A stretch of DNA of 64,000 nt from Flagellimonas okinawensis (lineage in GTDB: Bacteria > Bacteroidota > Bacteroidia > Flavobacteriales > Flavobacteriaceae), in NCBI RefSeq assembly GCF_029194005.1, contig NZ_JARFVA010000003.1:372001-436000 (forward strand). Direction: 5' to 3'. The notes under the pieces are model-generated. The model saw only the letters and a list, made by a program, of their open reading frames with translations. It had not been told where the DNA came from and did not search any database. Shown here piece after piece: positions 34,180 to 43,500 of this stretch. Position numbers and translations under genes: made by a program. The first letter of the stretch is position 1; each line of letters opens with the position of its first letter.

Positions 34180-36450
34180 ATGAAATTTTCCCGAACCTTA
34201 GCCCTAATTCTGCTCGTTATTGCCACCTATTGGAGTTTCAAATCTGCAATGCCCAACTATTCGCCCAATGAGGAAGTAGCTATGGAATCCTTTTCCACGG
34301 ACAGGGCACTGGCGCATGTAAAACAGTTGTCCAAAGAGCCACATGCCGTTGGTTTTTCCGGTCATGAACGTGCCAAGGATTACATTATCGCTGAATTGAA
34401 CAAACTGGGATTGGAAACCATTATTCAAGAGGGATATACTGCTGGAGATTGGGGCAACCTGAGTAAAGCGACCAATATTTTGGCGAGAATAAAAGGGAGT
34501 GGCAATGGCAAAGCACTCCTTTTACTTTCGCACTATGACAGTGGGCCACACTCCTCTTACGGGGCAAGTGATGCCGGTAGTGGTGTTGCTACCATTTTAG
34601 AGGGGGCAAGAGCATATTTAAGCACCAATACAACACCCAAAAATGACATTATTATACTTATTACTGACGCCGAGGAACTTGGATTGAACGGTGCCGACCT
34701 ATTTGTAAACAATCATCCGTGGGCCAAAGATGTGGGGCTTGCCCTTAATTTTGAGGCCAGAGGCAGTGGTGGCCCTAGTTATATGCTCATTGAAACCAAT
34801 AGGGGCAATGGTACACTGATAAAAGAATTCACCGAGGCCCATCCAAAATATCCGGTGGCCAATTCATTGGTCTACAGCATATACAAAATGCTCCCCAATG
34901 ATACCGATTTGACCGTTTTTAGGGAAGATGGTGATATAGAGGGATTCAACTTTGCGTTTATAGATGATCATTTTGATTACCATACCGCACTGGACACTTA
35001 TGAAAGGCTGGACAGGAATACCCTTGCCCACCAAGGGAGTTACCTAATGCCACTGCTCAACCATTTCAGCAATGCGGATTTGGGCAATTTAAAAAGCCTG
35101 AACGACTATGTCTATTTCAATATGCCCATTTTTAAACTTATCTCCTACCCATTTGAATGGATTTGGCCGATGTTCGGTTTGGCCATATTGGCATTTATAT
35201 CATTGCTTGTTTTCGGGTTTCAGAAAAGCAAACTCAACATAAAGGATATTTTAAAAGGCTTTATACCCGTTCTGATAACATTGATAATAAATGGGCTTGC
35301 AGGTTATTTTTGCTGGTCCATTATTACATGGTGGTATCCGGGATTTAAGGACATATTACACGGCTTTACGTACAACGGATACACCTACATAGCGGTATAT
35401 GTGCTTTTCTCTTTGTTCGTTTGCTTCTACAGCTACAATAAATTCCGTAAAATAAGTACATCCAATTTATTGGTCGCTCCCATTATTATATGGCTGATCA
35501 TTTGTGGATTAGGGGCCCAACATCTTAAGGGTGCCAGTTTTTTTACAGTACCCCTATTTGGACTTTTGGCCGGCCTACTGGTCACCATTAATCAAGAAAA
35601 ACCGAATCCGTTCCTTATGGTGTTTTTGGCCTTGCCCGCCGTATTGATATACTCCCCGTTCATTAAAATGTTCCCGGTAGGCCTTGGTTTAAAAATGATG
35701 ATCGCCGCCACACTTTTAACGACTCTACTCTTCTATTTGGTGTTGCCCTTTTTTGGCCAACTAAAAAACAAAGGCAGATTGGCCTATCTGTTTTTACTAT
35801 TGTTTTTTGCCTTTGGAATATCGAGCCATATCCAATCTGATTTTAGCGAATCAAAACCAAAACCGAGCAGCCTACTTTACATTTATGACACCGATAAAGA
35901 TTCCACATTTTGGGCAACCTATGACCATGAGCTTATAAGCTGGAACAATCAGTTTTTGGGAGAAGCAAAAAGAAAACCTTCTTCAGAAACCATTTCCAGT
36001 AAATACAGGACCAATTTAAACTACATCTCCGATGCTCCTAAAAAAGATATTCCAACACCATACATTGATACCGTTATGGACACCATTATCGGAGAAAACC
36101 GTATTGTCGAACTCTGTATAACCCCGAATAGAAATGTCAATCGGTTGGAGGTTTTCACCAATCCCATTAAGCTAAAAAAAGCCTCGGTAAACCGTATTGA
36201 ACTATCCCCATACTTCTTGGAAAATAGAAGCAGTAGATTGGTCACACATTATATAACCAATAATAATTTTACGGAACTACAATTGGAATTCCCGAAAGAT
36301 TCCGTTCTAGAACTAACGCTGTACGAAGCATCGAACGATTTATTGACCCATCCTGATTTTAGCATTCCTGAACGACCCAAAACCAGCATTCCCATGCCAT
36401 TTGTGTTAAATGATGCTATATTGATGATAAAAACATTGCGATTTGAGTAA
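34180..36450 (+). CDS. Membrane-anchored M28 family zinc peptidase
   Basis: 756 residues. One N-terminal membrane helix (TLALILLVIATYWSF) is followed by an M28 peptidase domain with zinc ligands LLSHYDSGPHS (near 116), GASDAGSG (near 128), ITDAEELGLNGA (near 162), LNFEARGSGG (near 188) and FIDDHFDYHTALDTYERLD (near 258). From about residue 325 to 560 there are eight or nine hydrophobic helices, then a soluble C-terminal domain. The layout is that of the Fxna/ERMP1-like M28 peptidases. It likely trims peptides on the outer face of the inner membrane. The next gene overlaps its 3' end. Confidence 0.9.
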   Translation: MKFSRTLALILLVIATYWSFKSAMPNYSPNEEVAMESFSTDRALAHVKQLSKEPHAVGFSGHERAKDYIIAELNKLGLETIIQEGYTAGDWGNLSKATNILARIKGSGNGKALLLLSHYDSGPHSSYGASDAGSGVATILEGARAYLSTNTTPKNDIIILITDAEELGLNGADLFVNNHPWAKDVGLALNFEARGSGGPSYMLIETNRGNGTLIKEFTEAHPKYPVANSLVYSIYKMLPNDTDLTVFREDGDIEGFNFAFIDDHFDYHTALDTYERLDRNTLAHQGSYLMPLLNHFSNADLGNLKSLNDYVYFNMPIFKLISYPFEWIWPMFGLAILAFISLLVFGFQKSKLNIKDILKGFIPVLITLIINGLAGYFCWSIITWWYPGFKDILHGFTYNGYTYIAVYVLFSLFVCFYSYNKFRKISTSNLLVAPIIIWLIICGLGAQHLKGASFFTVPLFGLLAGLLVTINQEKPNPFLMVFLALPAVLIYSPFIKMFPVGLGLKMMIAATLLTTLLFYLVLPFFGQLKNKGRLAYLFLLLFFAFGISSHIQSDFSESKPKPSSLLYIYDTDKDSTFWATYDHELISWNNQFLGEAKRKPSSETISSKYRTNLNYISDAPKKDIPTPYIDTVMDTIIGENRIVELCITPNRNVNRLEVFTNPIKLKKASVNRIELSPYFLENRSSRLVTHYITNNNFTELQLEFPKDSVLELTLYEASNDLLTHPDFSIPERPKTSIPMPFVLNDAILMIKTLRFE

Positions 36451-37252
36451 TAAAATAGGCGTTTTGGGATGTGGATGGTTAGGTTTGCCCCTGGCCGTGA
36501 AATTAATCGAGAAAGGATACCTGGTCAAAGGAACTACCACAACGGACGACAAAGTGGAGGTCTTGAAAACCGAGGAAATTGTTCCGTACAAGGTCAAACT
36601 ATCCGAAAATGGAATCCAAGGGGACATCACAGGTTTTCTTGAACAAATTGGAACCTTGATCATTGATGTGCCACCAAAACTAAGAGGCGAACATACCGAA
36701 AGCTTTGTGGAAAAGATGAAATTCCTCCTTAAAGAAATCGAAAAGAGCCAAATTTCACATATTTTATTTGTGAGCAGCACCGCAGTTTATGGCAATGCAG
36801 CGGGGAAGGTATCCGAGGATTCGCCCGTACTACCCGTAACCGAATCGGGAAAGCAATTGGTCGAGAGCGAAAAGCTTTTTAGGGAAAATAAATCTTTTAA
36901 AACAACCATTATACGGTTTGGGGGTCTAATCGGCAATGATCGCCACCCTGTTACCATGCTATCAGGAAGAAAGGATTTGAGTGGTGGAAACCACCCCATT
37001 AACCTCATTCACCGCAAGGATTGCATCCATATGATCATTACTATTTTAGAAAATGCCTATTGGGATCGGATCTTTAATGGTGTGTATCCCCATCATCCCA
37101 AAAAGCAGGTTTACTATTTTGAGGAAGCGCAAAAAAGAGGGCTCCCCGCACCTACTTACAAGACCAATCGCGAAAACGAGAATGGCAAAATTGTGCTGAG
37201 CCTAAATTTTGAACAGTTGGGACATACTTTAAATACAACCATAGTCTCCTGA
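36443..37252 (+). CDS. NAD(P)-dependent SDR/epimerase-like protein (YeeZ-like)
   Basis: 269 residues starting at TTG (36443), the only start in frame, overlapping the stop of the M28 gene by eight bases. The Rossmann nucleotide site is GVLGCGWLGLPLA at the N-terminus; further blocks are LFVSSTAVYGNAAG (about 112) and TTIIRFGGLIGNDRHP (about 152). This matches the extended SDR / YeeZ-type epimerase-like proteins, whose substrate is unknown. The usual YxxxK pair is not clearly seen, so catalysis may differ. Confidence 0.85.
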   Translation: MSNKIGVLGCGWLGLPLAVKLIEKGYLVKGTTTTDDKVEVLKTEEIVPYKVKLSENGIQGDITGFLEQIGTLIIDVPPKLRGEHTESFVEKMKFLLKEIEKSQISHILFVSSTAVYGNAAGKVSEDSPVLPVTESGKQLVESEKLFRENKSFKTTIIRFGGLIGNDRHPVTMLSGRKDLSGGNHPINLIHRKDCIHMIITILENAYWDRIFNGVYPHHPKKQVYYFEEAQKRGLPAPTYKTNRENENGKIVLSLNFEQLGHTLNTTIVS

Positions 37253-37332
37253 TATAGCCTCATTACTTATCGTATTCTTAACAACCATGTTGGGATTTAT
37301 TTGTTAGATTTGGCGCACTAAATTGAACATCA

Positions 37333-38034
37333 ATGAAAAAGACTGTACTCTTATTGCTCCTATTCGTGAGCTTTAGTGGTATTTCACAAACCAACGAGAC
37401 ACTATTAAAACACTATCAGGCATTTTACAACGAAATGCGCATGCAAGGCGACATAAACGGAGTAATCAGTGCCCTTACCCACTTAAACGTAATAGCACCT
37501 TCTAAAGAAAGAAGGGACACTCTAGCTTTTGTTTACATGAACAATGGTAGGCATATGCAAGCGCTCAATACCATAGGTGTTGAAAAAAACGCAGACGATT
37601 CGGACCTTGCTGTTCAGGTAAAGGCCTTTTCACTCAAGTCCTTGAACCAACCCAAAAGGGCATTGGAGCATTTTGAGGAACTTAACTCGAGGAACCCATC
37701 ACCTTATTTGGCTTATGAAATGGCCGACCTTAAAATACAAACTGGGGATATGGCCGGAGCTGCTACCAATATCGAATATGGAATAGCAAATTCCACGGAT
37801 GAAATGAAATACGCTTTTTATGAGCGTCAACAACCTTATGAAGTGCCTTTGAAGGCTGCCTTCTATCATTTAAAAGGGCTTGCTGACTTTAATAAGGACA
37901 GGACTAATATCGATGGGGCCATTGCTTCCATTGACGAGGCCCTTAAGATTGCCCCAAATTTCAACTTGGCCAGTTTGAGCAAACAAGCTTTGGAATCCAG
38001 AAAGAAAGAAGCTGCAGAAGGAACCGAAAATTAA
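37333..38034 (+). CDS. Secreted TPR-like protein of unknown function
   Basis: 233 residues with a signal peptide (LLLLLFVSFSGISQ). The body consists of helical repeats of TPR type (LAFVYMNNGRHMQALNTIGV, KAFSLKSLNQPKRALEHFEEL, ADLKIQTGDMAGAATNIEYG, GAIASIDEALKIAPNF). Such repeats mediate protein contacts. TAGATTTG at 37305-37312 is a full -7 promoter match, though a -33 TTG at the right distance is missing. Convergent with the next gene, one base apart. Confidence 0.8.
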   Translation: MKKTVLLLLLFVSFSGISQTNETLLKHYQAFYNEMRMQGDINGVISALTHLNVIAPSKERRDTLAFVYMNNGRHMQALNTIGVEKNADDSDLAVQVKAFSLKSLNQPKRALEHFEELNSRNPSPYLAYEMADLKIQTGDMAGAATNIEYGIANSTDEMKYAFYERQQPYEVPLKAAFYHLKGLADFNKDRTNIDGAIASIDEALKIAPNFNLASLSKQALESRKKEAAEGTEN

Positions 38035-38035
38035 A

Positions 38036-38536
38036 CTATTGCTTCTTCTTTAGTTCCAGCAGTATTTCATTGTCCTTTTCTTCCTTGATTTGGATAAGTT
38101 CGTCAACATTTTCGTTGGGCACTGCAATTGACAATACATAATGGGCAATCTTCCATTGCCCATTTACTTTTTTCAGTACTCCGGAACCCCTGCATATCTT
38201 CATTTGAGTATCCAGCAATTCATCGAACCAAGCAAAATTTCCGGATTCACCAAGGTAAATATTGCGCTGCACAGCAGTAAAGCTCCAAGCCTTTCCTCCA
38301 TCAAAATAAGGTTTTGAGAAAGCCCTAAATTCATCGTTCTGCCAGTTCTCCATTGCATCCGTTCCCAGGAACACGCCATCCTTGGTCATTTTCCCAAAAT
38401 AGGATTCAAAATCCGCATTGGCCGCAGCTAAATGCCACGCATCCAACACTTCGTCTATTTTTTGCTTTTCCGTGTTTTGGGCGTTGATGGCAATTGAAAC
38501 CATCAACAATACCAGGATGGTTATTTTACGTTTCAT
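38036..38536 (-). CDS. Secreted SnoaL/NTF2-like protein (DUF4440 type)
   Basis: 166 residues with a signal peptide (ILVLLMVSIAINAQ). The NTF2-like fold is suggested by VLDAWHLAAANADFESYFGKM, GTDAMENWQNDEFRAF and VNGQWKIAHYVLSIAVP. In this family a pocket binds small molecules or is catalytically idle; here the role is unknown. It overlaps the upstream lipoprotein gene by 11 bases, so the two are coupled. Confidence 0.82.
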   Translation of the reverse strand: MKRKITILVLLMVSIAINAQNTEKQKIDEVLDAWHLAAANADFESYFGKMTKDGVFLGTDAMENWQNDEFRAFSKPYFDGGKAWSFTAVQRNIYLGESGNFAWFDELLDTQMKICRGSGVLKKVNGQWKIAHYVLSIAVPNENVDELIQIKEEKDNEILLELKKKQ

Positions 38537-39023
38537 CCAATATCAATTTTTTATCCAATTGGCTGTTCATTATCACATTTAACTGCTCTCGCATATTATT
38601 ATATGCTTCCAACATTTGAATCGTGGGTTCGGTTGTGGGCTGGTTTTCCATAATACTGGCCTTTACTTTGTACAAAAAGGTTCGCATTACGGTTTGCCTG
38701 CTTTTAATTTGATTTGAATCAAATGGTTCGGGATAGCCTCCTTCGGACATTCTTTTCTCTTTCTCTATAAGATCATCAACGGCCAATGCAAGATCTTCGT
38801 TGTTCGTTGCCTTGTAGAGCACATCTACACTAGCATTTAGATCCTTAAATTGCCTCCAGTTTTCCACAATTGCGGTTGCCTCCGGATTGATCTCGGCCTT
38901 TTCGGGCATTTTTTGGTAGTTGAACTCAAGATCTTCGGTATTCACCTCGACCGCAGCTTTTTCAGTTTTTTTGCACGAGGCCAAAACCGATAACAAAACA
39001 AGAATGCTTAACAATTTTCGCAT
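38526..39023 (-). CDS. Small lipoprotein of unknown function
   Basis: 165 residues from the ATG at 39023, where a lipoprotein signal begins (LSILVLLSVLASCKKTEK; lipobox L-A-S-C, Cys17). The open frame extends much further upstream but into the divergent tdh promoter, so that part is rejected. The mature part is helical and rich in Asn, Glu and Lys. Divergent from tdh with 64 bases between the starts. Confidence 0.8.
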   Translation of the reverse strand: MRKLLSILVLLSVLASCKKTEKAAVEVNTEDLEFNYQKMPEKAEINPEATAIVENWRQFKDLNASVDVLYKATNNEDLALAVDDLIEKEKRMSEGGYPEPFDSNQIKSRQTVMRTFLYKVKASIMENQPTTEPTIQMLEAYNNMREQLNVIMNSQLDKKLILDET

Positions 39024-39087
39024 AAGCGAATGTACAAATTTTAATAAACGGTATCTTTGCGATCGAACCAAATTAACTTCAATTTTA

Positions 39088-40029
39088 ATGCACAAACCCA
39101 TATTGATCATAGGCGCATGTGGCCAGATAGGAACGGAACTCACCTTTGAACTCAGGAACAAATACGGTGCGGACAATGTGATTGCCAGCGATATCAGGGA
39201 AGGTAGTGATGCCCTGATGCAGTCCGGGCCATTTGAACTTTTGGACGCCACCAATTATTCTGCCATAGAAGATGTGGTGATGCATTACGAAATAGATGAA
39301 GTTTATTTAATGGCGGCAATGCTAAGTGCTACTGCGGAAAAATTTCCGATGAGAGCTTGGAACCTTAATATGAACTCTTTGTTCAATATTCTCAATTTGG
39401 CAAAGGAAAAGAAAATATCAAAGGTGTTCTGGCCATCGAGCATTGCTGTTTTTGGCCCCAATACACCTAAAGAGAATACCCCACAGAGCACGATAATGGA
39501 ACCGAGCACTGTTTATGGGATAAGTAAGCAATCCGGTGAAAGATGGTGCGAGTACTACCATAAAAAATATGGAGTGGATGTCAGAAGTGTGCGCTATCCT
39601 GGGTTGATCAGCTGGAAAACCATGCCCGGAGGCGGTACAACGGACTATGCCGTGGAAATTTATCACGAGGCGCTTAAAACGGGTTCTTACGAAAGCTTTT
39701 TGGACAAGGACACCGAATTGCCCATGATGTATATGGACGATGCCATAAGAGCTACCATTAGTTTAATGGACAGTCCATCGGAAAACATAAAAGTGCGATC
39801 TTCCTATAATTTGGCAGGCATGAATTTTACACCGGTAGATGTTGCCGAAAGCATAAAGAAGCATATTCCTGATTTTAAAATCAGTTTTGCTCCAGATTTT
39901 AGACAAGAAATTGCGGATTCGTGGCCGAGCAGCATAGATGATTCCGCAGCAAAAGAAGAATGGGGCTGGGAACCAAGGTTCGATTTGGACCAAACAACAG
40001 ATGAAATGCTAAAGAATTTGAAGGAGTAG
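39088..40029 (+). CDS. tdh: L-threonine 3-dehydrogenase, SDR type
   Basis: 313 residues from the ATG at 39088. The extended SDR fold has the NAD site ILIIGACGQIGTELT, the Y-x3-K pair in YGISKQSGERWCEYY (about 148) and GADNVIASDIREG. Length and sequence fit the short-chain L-threonine dehydrogenase first described in Flavobacterium frigidimaris, unlike the zinc-dependent enzyme of E. coli. It turns threonine into 2-amino-3-ketobutyrate, which splits to glycine and acetyl-CoA. The partner ligase Kbl is not in the window. Confidence 0.93.
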   Translation: MHKPILIIGACGQIGTELTFELRNKYGADNVIASDIREGSDALMQSGPFELLDATNYSAIEDVVMHYEIDEVYLMAAMLSATAEKFPMRAWNLNMNSLFNILNLAKEKKISKVFWPSSIAVFGPNTPKENTPQSTIMEPSTVYGISKQSGERWCEYYHKKYGVDVRSVRYPGLISWKTMPGGGTTDYAVEIYHEALKTGSYESFLDKDTELPMMYMDDAIRATISLMDSPSENIKVRSSYNLAGMNFTPVDVAESIKKHIPDFKISFAPDFRQEIADSWPSSIDDSAAKEEWGWEPRFDLDQTTDEMLKNLKE

Positions 40030-40033
40030 TGTT

Positions 40034-40396
40034 TTACTCATCCTCGTCTTCTTCATCGGTTTCAACACTATCCTCATCGTTACCATCGTCATCATCAGAG
40101 TCGGAAAAGTCATCGCTGTCTTCCGGAATCTTTTCGTAATCCTCGGAATCAAAATTGTCGTCATCCTCATCCTCGTCAAAGTCGGCCATGGTGCGCTCCA
40201 ACTTGGAACTGATCTTTACTAGATACTTTGTATCCTCGGTAGATACCTCAACGGCCTCAATGTATTCCCCCTTGAGGTTCTTGAAGTTGATCACATCATC
40301 ATCCCCATAACCATCCGGGTATTTCTCCACCAAAAGCTTGAGCACCTCCGATGTCAATTTTTTATAGTCTACAATTACGCGCTTGAGGTTATTCAT
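40034..40396 (-). CDS. Small protein with a highly acidic tail
   Basis: 120 residues. The first 70 (MNNLKRVIVDYKKLTSEVLK, YIEAVEVSTEDTKYLVKIS) form a folded beta-alpha unit; the last 50 are almost only Asp, Glu and Ser, for example DEDEDDDNFDSEDYEK and SDSDDDDGNDEDSVETDEE. It resembles the small acidic proteins next to core genes in many Flavobacteria. It could contact basic proteins or act as a chaperone; this is inference. Convergent with tdh, four bases apart. Confidence 0.78.
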   Translation of the reverse strand: MNNLKRVIVDYKKLTSEVLKLLVEKYPDGYGDDDVINFKNLKGEYIEAVEVSTEDTKYLVKISSKLERTMADFDEDEDDDNFDSEDYEKIPEDSDDFSDSDDDDGNDEDSVETDEEDEDE

Positions 40397-40587
40397 GATG
40401 TTGATATTACTGATTGCTCCTTATTGGAACAACTGTGATTGTATGGAAAAATTATAAAAAAAATATTGGCTTGTCAAAATTGAAACGATTTTATCGTCCA
40501 AAAATGATGTTATCATCAAGAAGGGGTTAAAAAAGCATGAAGCAGGACTATCCTGAAACAGATATTTTAAGAACTCCGAAAAGGCAA

Positions 40588-42312
40588 TTATTGAACGTTG
40601 AAACGTTTTACTACCTTGACCGGCTGCATTTGCTCAGTAAAACCTTCTACTACCACTTCAAACTCTCCCTCTAAATCTGAAGTATAGAATTCCAATGCTA
40701 TTGTAGAATCTTCAAGGGCAAAGTTTGGCTGCCATAACAGCTGATGCCTAAAATCGGGTATTTCGGCAAACCTATCGCTGGAATAATCTTGCTTAAAATA
40801 CTTTTTCTGAGGTTCGGGCCTCAATAGCTCTATTCCATATAGATATCCTTTTTGGTAGTTGGCCGCAAAGTCGGCATCAAAGGTTTCCACATCAAAAACG
40901 CCTTGAAAAATTTGACCACCCACTACAAATTGGTCCCTTGCAATACGTATGGCCTTGACCCTTTTGATGTCGTAATTGATTAAGTCCTCGTGTTCCTGGA
41001 TTACGATTCCGTCCACAATAACCAATGGTGAGTAACCCACATCCATATTGGTGGCCTCAAAATCACGGACAAATATGTTCTGCTTACCATCATCGTTATT
41101 GGCAATCCATGCATTGTCCACGATCTCTACCAAGGTTTCCCTAAATGTTGGGAACCTAGTATACTCATCGAGCACATATTCGAAAAACCTTTTACCGTAT
41201 AAAGGGATAAAGTTGTTGTTTATCAATACGGTATCCGGTTTACTGTTAAAATATGCGTTTTCAATTTGGTTATGTGTGCTTCTTTTTTCAATGACATCCT
41301 TCATCTCCCTATCTAATACGAAGTGTTTGGAGGTCTTATTGGCATATTTTATTTCCGGTACATCATCAATCGTTACGCTATAATGTTCCTTGTCCGCTCC
41401 CCAAACTTGAAAAAGTGATTCGGTGTCCAAGTTTTCGGAATCCAGTGAGAACATAAATACTCCATCGGAATCGGTAGATACCATCCGATATTCGTACGCC
41501 TCACCGGGCAAGGAGAAAACAACCTTTTTATTGGTAGTTTCCAGACCATCTTTACTCGAAATCTCCCCTTTGATGATCTCCCCTCTCAGTTCTGGCAAAT
41601 GTTCTGCTCCAGTAGGATTAGGATCAATTGCCGTAAATTTCTTGGTGTAATCCCGAGGTGACGTTCTCTCACCGTAATCCAAGTCTTTATATACTTTACG
41701 AACCGATATGGAATAATTACCCTTATAATTTGATGTGGGCACCAACTCTAATTCCACCTTTTCCCTAGTTCCAAAAAGCGCCTTGTTCAAAACCAACTCC
41801 AAACTTGTATCCGTAATTGTCCCGGTACTTCCACTAGCGTTGTTCCCTGACAAAGACTTGTCTCCCCAAAAGATTTCTTGATCGTTTGTATAGGGATTCA
41901 ATATGATCAGTTCGTCGGAATAAAATGTTTCGGTAGACCAATTTTTCATGTAAGCGGTATATGCTACCAAGGTATAATATCCGGAATCCAGGTTGGTGGG
42001 AATAAAAATATCACCCTGTCCCATTCCATCTATCAATTTTACCTTTTGAATAATCTTGCGTTCCCCAGATTCATCCAACAACTCCACATAAGCCATTTTG
42101 CTCGCAGTGGACAAAGACTGATTTATTTTACTGAGTGCGTACAATTTAAAATTAAGGTATTCACCCGAAAACAACAGATTGGTATTATAATGTACATAAA
42201 CACCTTCGGTGCCTATTCCATTGGTTAAATTGGAATACGCCGCGTCCTTTTGGCCAAATGCAGCCACAAACAAAAAAAAGGCCGTAATGTTTAACAAATA
42301 CTTTTTTGGCAT
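40588..42312 (-). CDS. Secreted MG2-like protein of a TonB uptake operon
   Basis: 574 residues with a signal peptide (ITAFFLFVAAFGQ). The N-terminal part follows the alpha-2-macroglobulin MG1/MG2 pattern (LNFKLYALSKINQSLSTASKMAYVEL, DSGYYTLVAYTAYMKN). A second part (VFMFSLDSENLDTESLFQVWG, LVIVDGIVIQEHEDL) resembles carboxypeptidase-regulatory domains and TonB-plug-like loops. No protease thioester is seen. Last gene of the operon 46988 to 40588; it starts 10 bases after the DUF4249 gene and probably helps capture or handle a large ligand. Confidence 0.75.
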   Translation of the reverse strand: MPKKYLLNITAFFLFVAAFGQKDAAYSNLTNGIGTEGVYVHYNTNLLFSGEYLNFKLYALSKINQSLSTASKMAYVELLDESGERKIIQKVKLIDGMGQGDIFIPTNLDSGYYTLVAYTAYMKNWSTETFYSDELIILNPYTNDQEIFWGDKSLSGNNASGSTGTITDTSLELVLNKALFGTREKVELELVPTSNYKGNYSISVRKVYKDLDYGERTSPRDYTKKFTAIDPNPTGAEHLPELRGEIIKGEISSKDGLETTNKKVVFSLPGEAYEYRMVSTDSDGVFMFSLDSENLDTESLFQVWGADKEHYSVTIDDVPEIKYANKTSKHFVLDREMKDVIEKRSTHNQIENAYFNSKPDTVLINNNFIPLYGKRFFEYVLDEYTRFPTFRETLVEIVDNAWIANNDDGKQNIFVRDFEATNMDVGYSPLVIVDGIVIQEHEDLINYDIKRVKAIRIARDQFVVGGQIFQGVFDVETFDADFAANYQKGYLYGIELLRPEPQKKYFKQDYSSDRFAEIPDFRHQLLWQPNFALEDSTIALEFYTSDLEGEFEVVVEGFTEQMQPVKVVKRFNVQ

Positions 42313-42322
42313 TGTCTTTAAA

Positions 42323-43489
42323 TTATTGTTCTTCCCAAAAATCTGGCACTACGTTAGTTCCAAACAGCGTACAGTCCACACATCTGGCAGGTGCTACTTG
42401 ATAAACAAATGGAGGATCTTCCCCAATGTATTTATATTGACCAGTGGTAATTCTTTGAAATAATTCCGGATCGGAAAGTGAGCTGTACCGCTCAAATTCA
42501 CAGTCTCCCAAATAGGGAATATCGTTTCCAAATATCTCCTGAAAGCTGAAAAAGAAACGCCTTGTGGTAAAGGAGACCACCTCGAACAGGCCAACTACCT
42601 TAACACTGTCATCACTGACATGGCGAACATTCCCGACAATAAGTCCTGGTTGTGGTTGGGAAAAAAGGTTATCACTACTGGAAAAGCTTTTCAGGGTCTG
42701 ATAGAATTCGTAAGATGCGTTGGTTTGGGCATATTGCTTAACCAGTATACTGTATCGATGTGCAATCCGCCTATCCCTGCGCTCTATAAATCGAATTGGA
42801 AAATCCACGACCTTGTTCTCCGATAGGTTATTGGTTTCCGTGATCAGTATGGAATTGGAGGTTTCCGTTACATAGCAAACCCGCTCTTCTTCTTCTTTAT
42901 AGACAACTTCGAGCAGTGGTGGTGATTCGGTAACGACACTTAACTCCTGCAAAGGCTTATAAAAGGATTCAAACCTATAGGTTTCTTCGTATTCGTATCT
43001 AAAATAACCTTCGTTGTCCCCTGTTGAGGTTCCATCCACATAAATTTCCACGCCATCTTCTCCATTTTCGTTTGTGATCCTTCTAGCCCTAATGTCATCC
43101 ACAGTGGTTGGTGCGGTAAGTTGTACTTGGCCAGAGGTAAACTCCTCGCCATTTTCGTCAACAACCCTTAATTGATAGTCTACTCCCGGTGCTGCGGCAA
43201 ACACTGTATTGGATGTATAAATTCCCGGTGAAGTCTGCTCAAAACCAATGGTACTACCACCGTTTACGAGCACTTCGACCGTAGCTCCGGACACTTGAAC
43301 CTCATCTTCCCCTTCTTCATAGCTACGGGATATATAAATCTCATGTTGTTTGGCCTCTGTGGTGATACTCGCGTTTACGATCAAGATATCCTCAAAGTCC
43401 GTTGTTTCTACTTCAAAGGGCTCGGTACATGCACTTAAAGTCAGCACTACTGCTACTAACAAAAAGATGATATGGTTTTTTGTGGGCAT
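42323..43489 (-). CDS. DUF4249 lipoprotein, partner of the TonB receptor
   Basis: 388 residues from the ATG at 43489 (MPTKNHIIFLLVAVV); the frame is open to a TTG at 43504 but that is less likely. A lipobox LSAC (LTLSACTEPFEVE) gives Cys near 21. The DUF4249 pattern is EDILIVNASITTEAKQHEIYISRSY followed by a two-domain beta sandwich. Such lipoproteins sit beside TonB receptors in Bacteroidota like SusD sits beside SusC and are thought to bind ligand at the surface. Four cysteines near the end (CEFERY, RCVDCTLF) may form disulfides. It follows the receptor by 11 bases. Confidence 0.88.
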   Translation of the reverse strand: MPTKNHIIFLLVAVVLTLSACTEPFEVETTDFEDILIVNASITTEAKQHEIYISRSYEEGEDEVQVSGATVEVLVNGGSTIGFEQTSPGIYTSNTVFAAAPGVDYQLRVVDENGEEFTSGQVQLTAPTTVDDIRARRITNENGEDGVEIYVDGTSTGDNEGYFRYEYEETYRFESFYKPLQELSVVTESPPLLEVVYKEEEERVCYVTETSNSILITETNNLSENKVVDFPIRFIERRDRRIAHRYSILVKQYAQTNASYEFYQTLKSFSSSDNLFSQPQPGLIVGNVRHVSDDSVKVVGLFEVVSFTTRRFFFSFQEIFGNDIPYLGDCEFERYSSLSDPELFQRITTGQYKYIGEDPPFVYQVAPARCVDCTLFGTNVVPDFWEEQ

Positions 43490-43500
43490 GCTAAGAGATT

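Noticed and set aside
38920..39087. Longer start for L-threonine dehydrogenase
   Set aside because: The frame is open upstream but overlaps the divergent lipoprotein gene; the Rossmann motif begins directly after the ATG at 39088.
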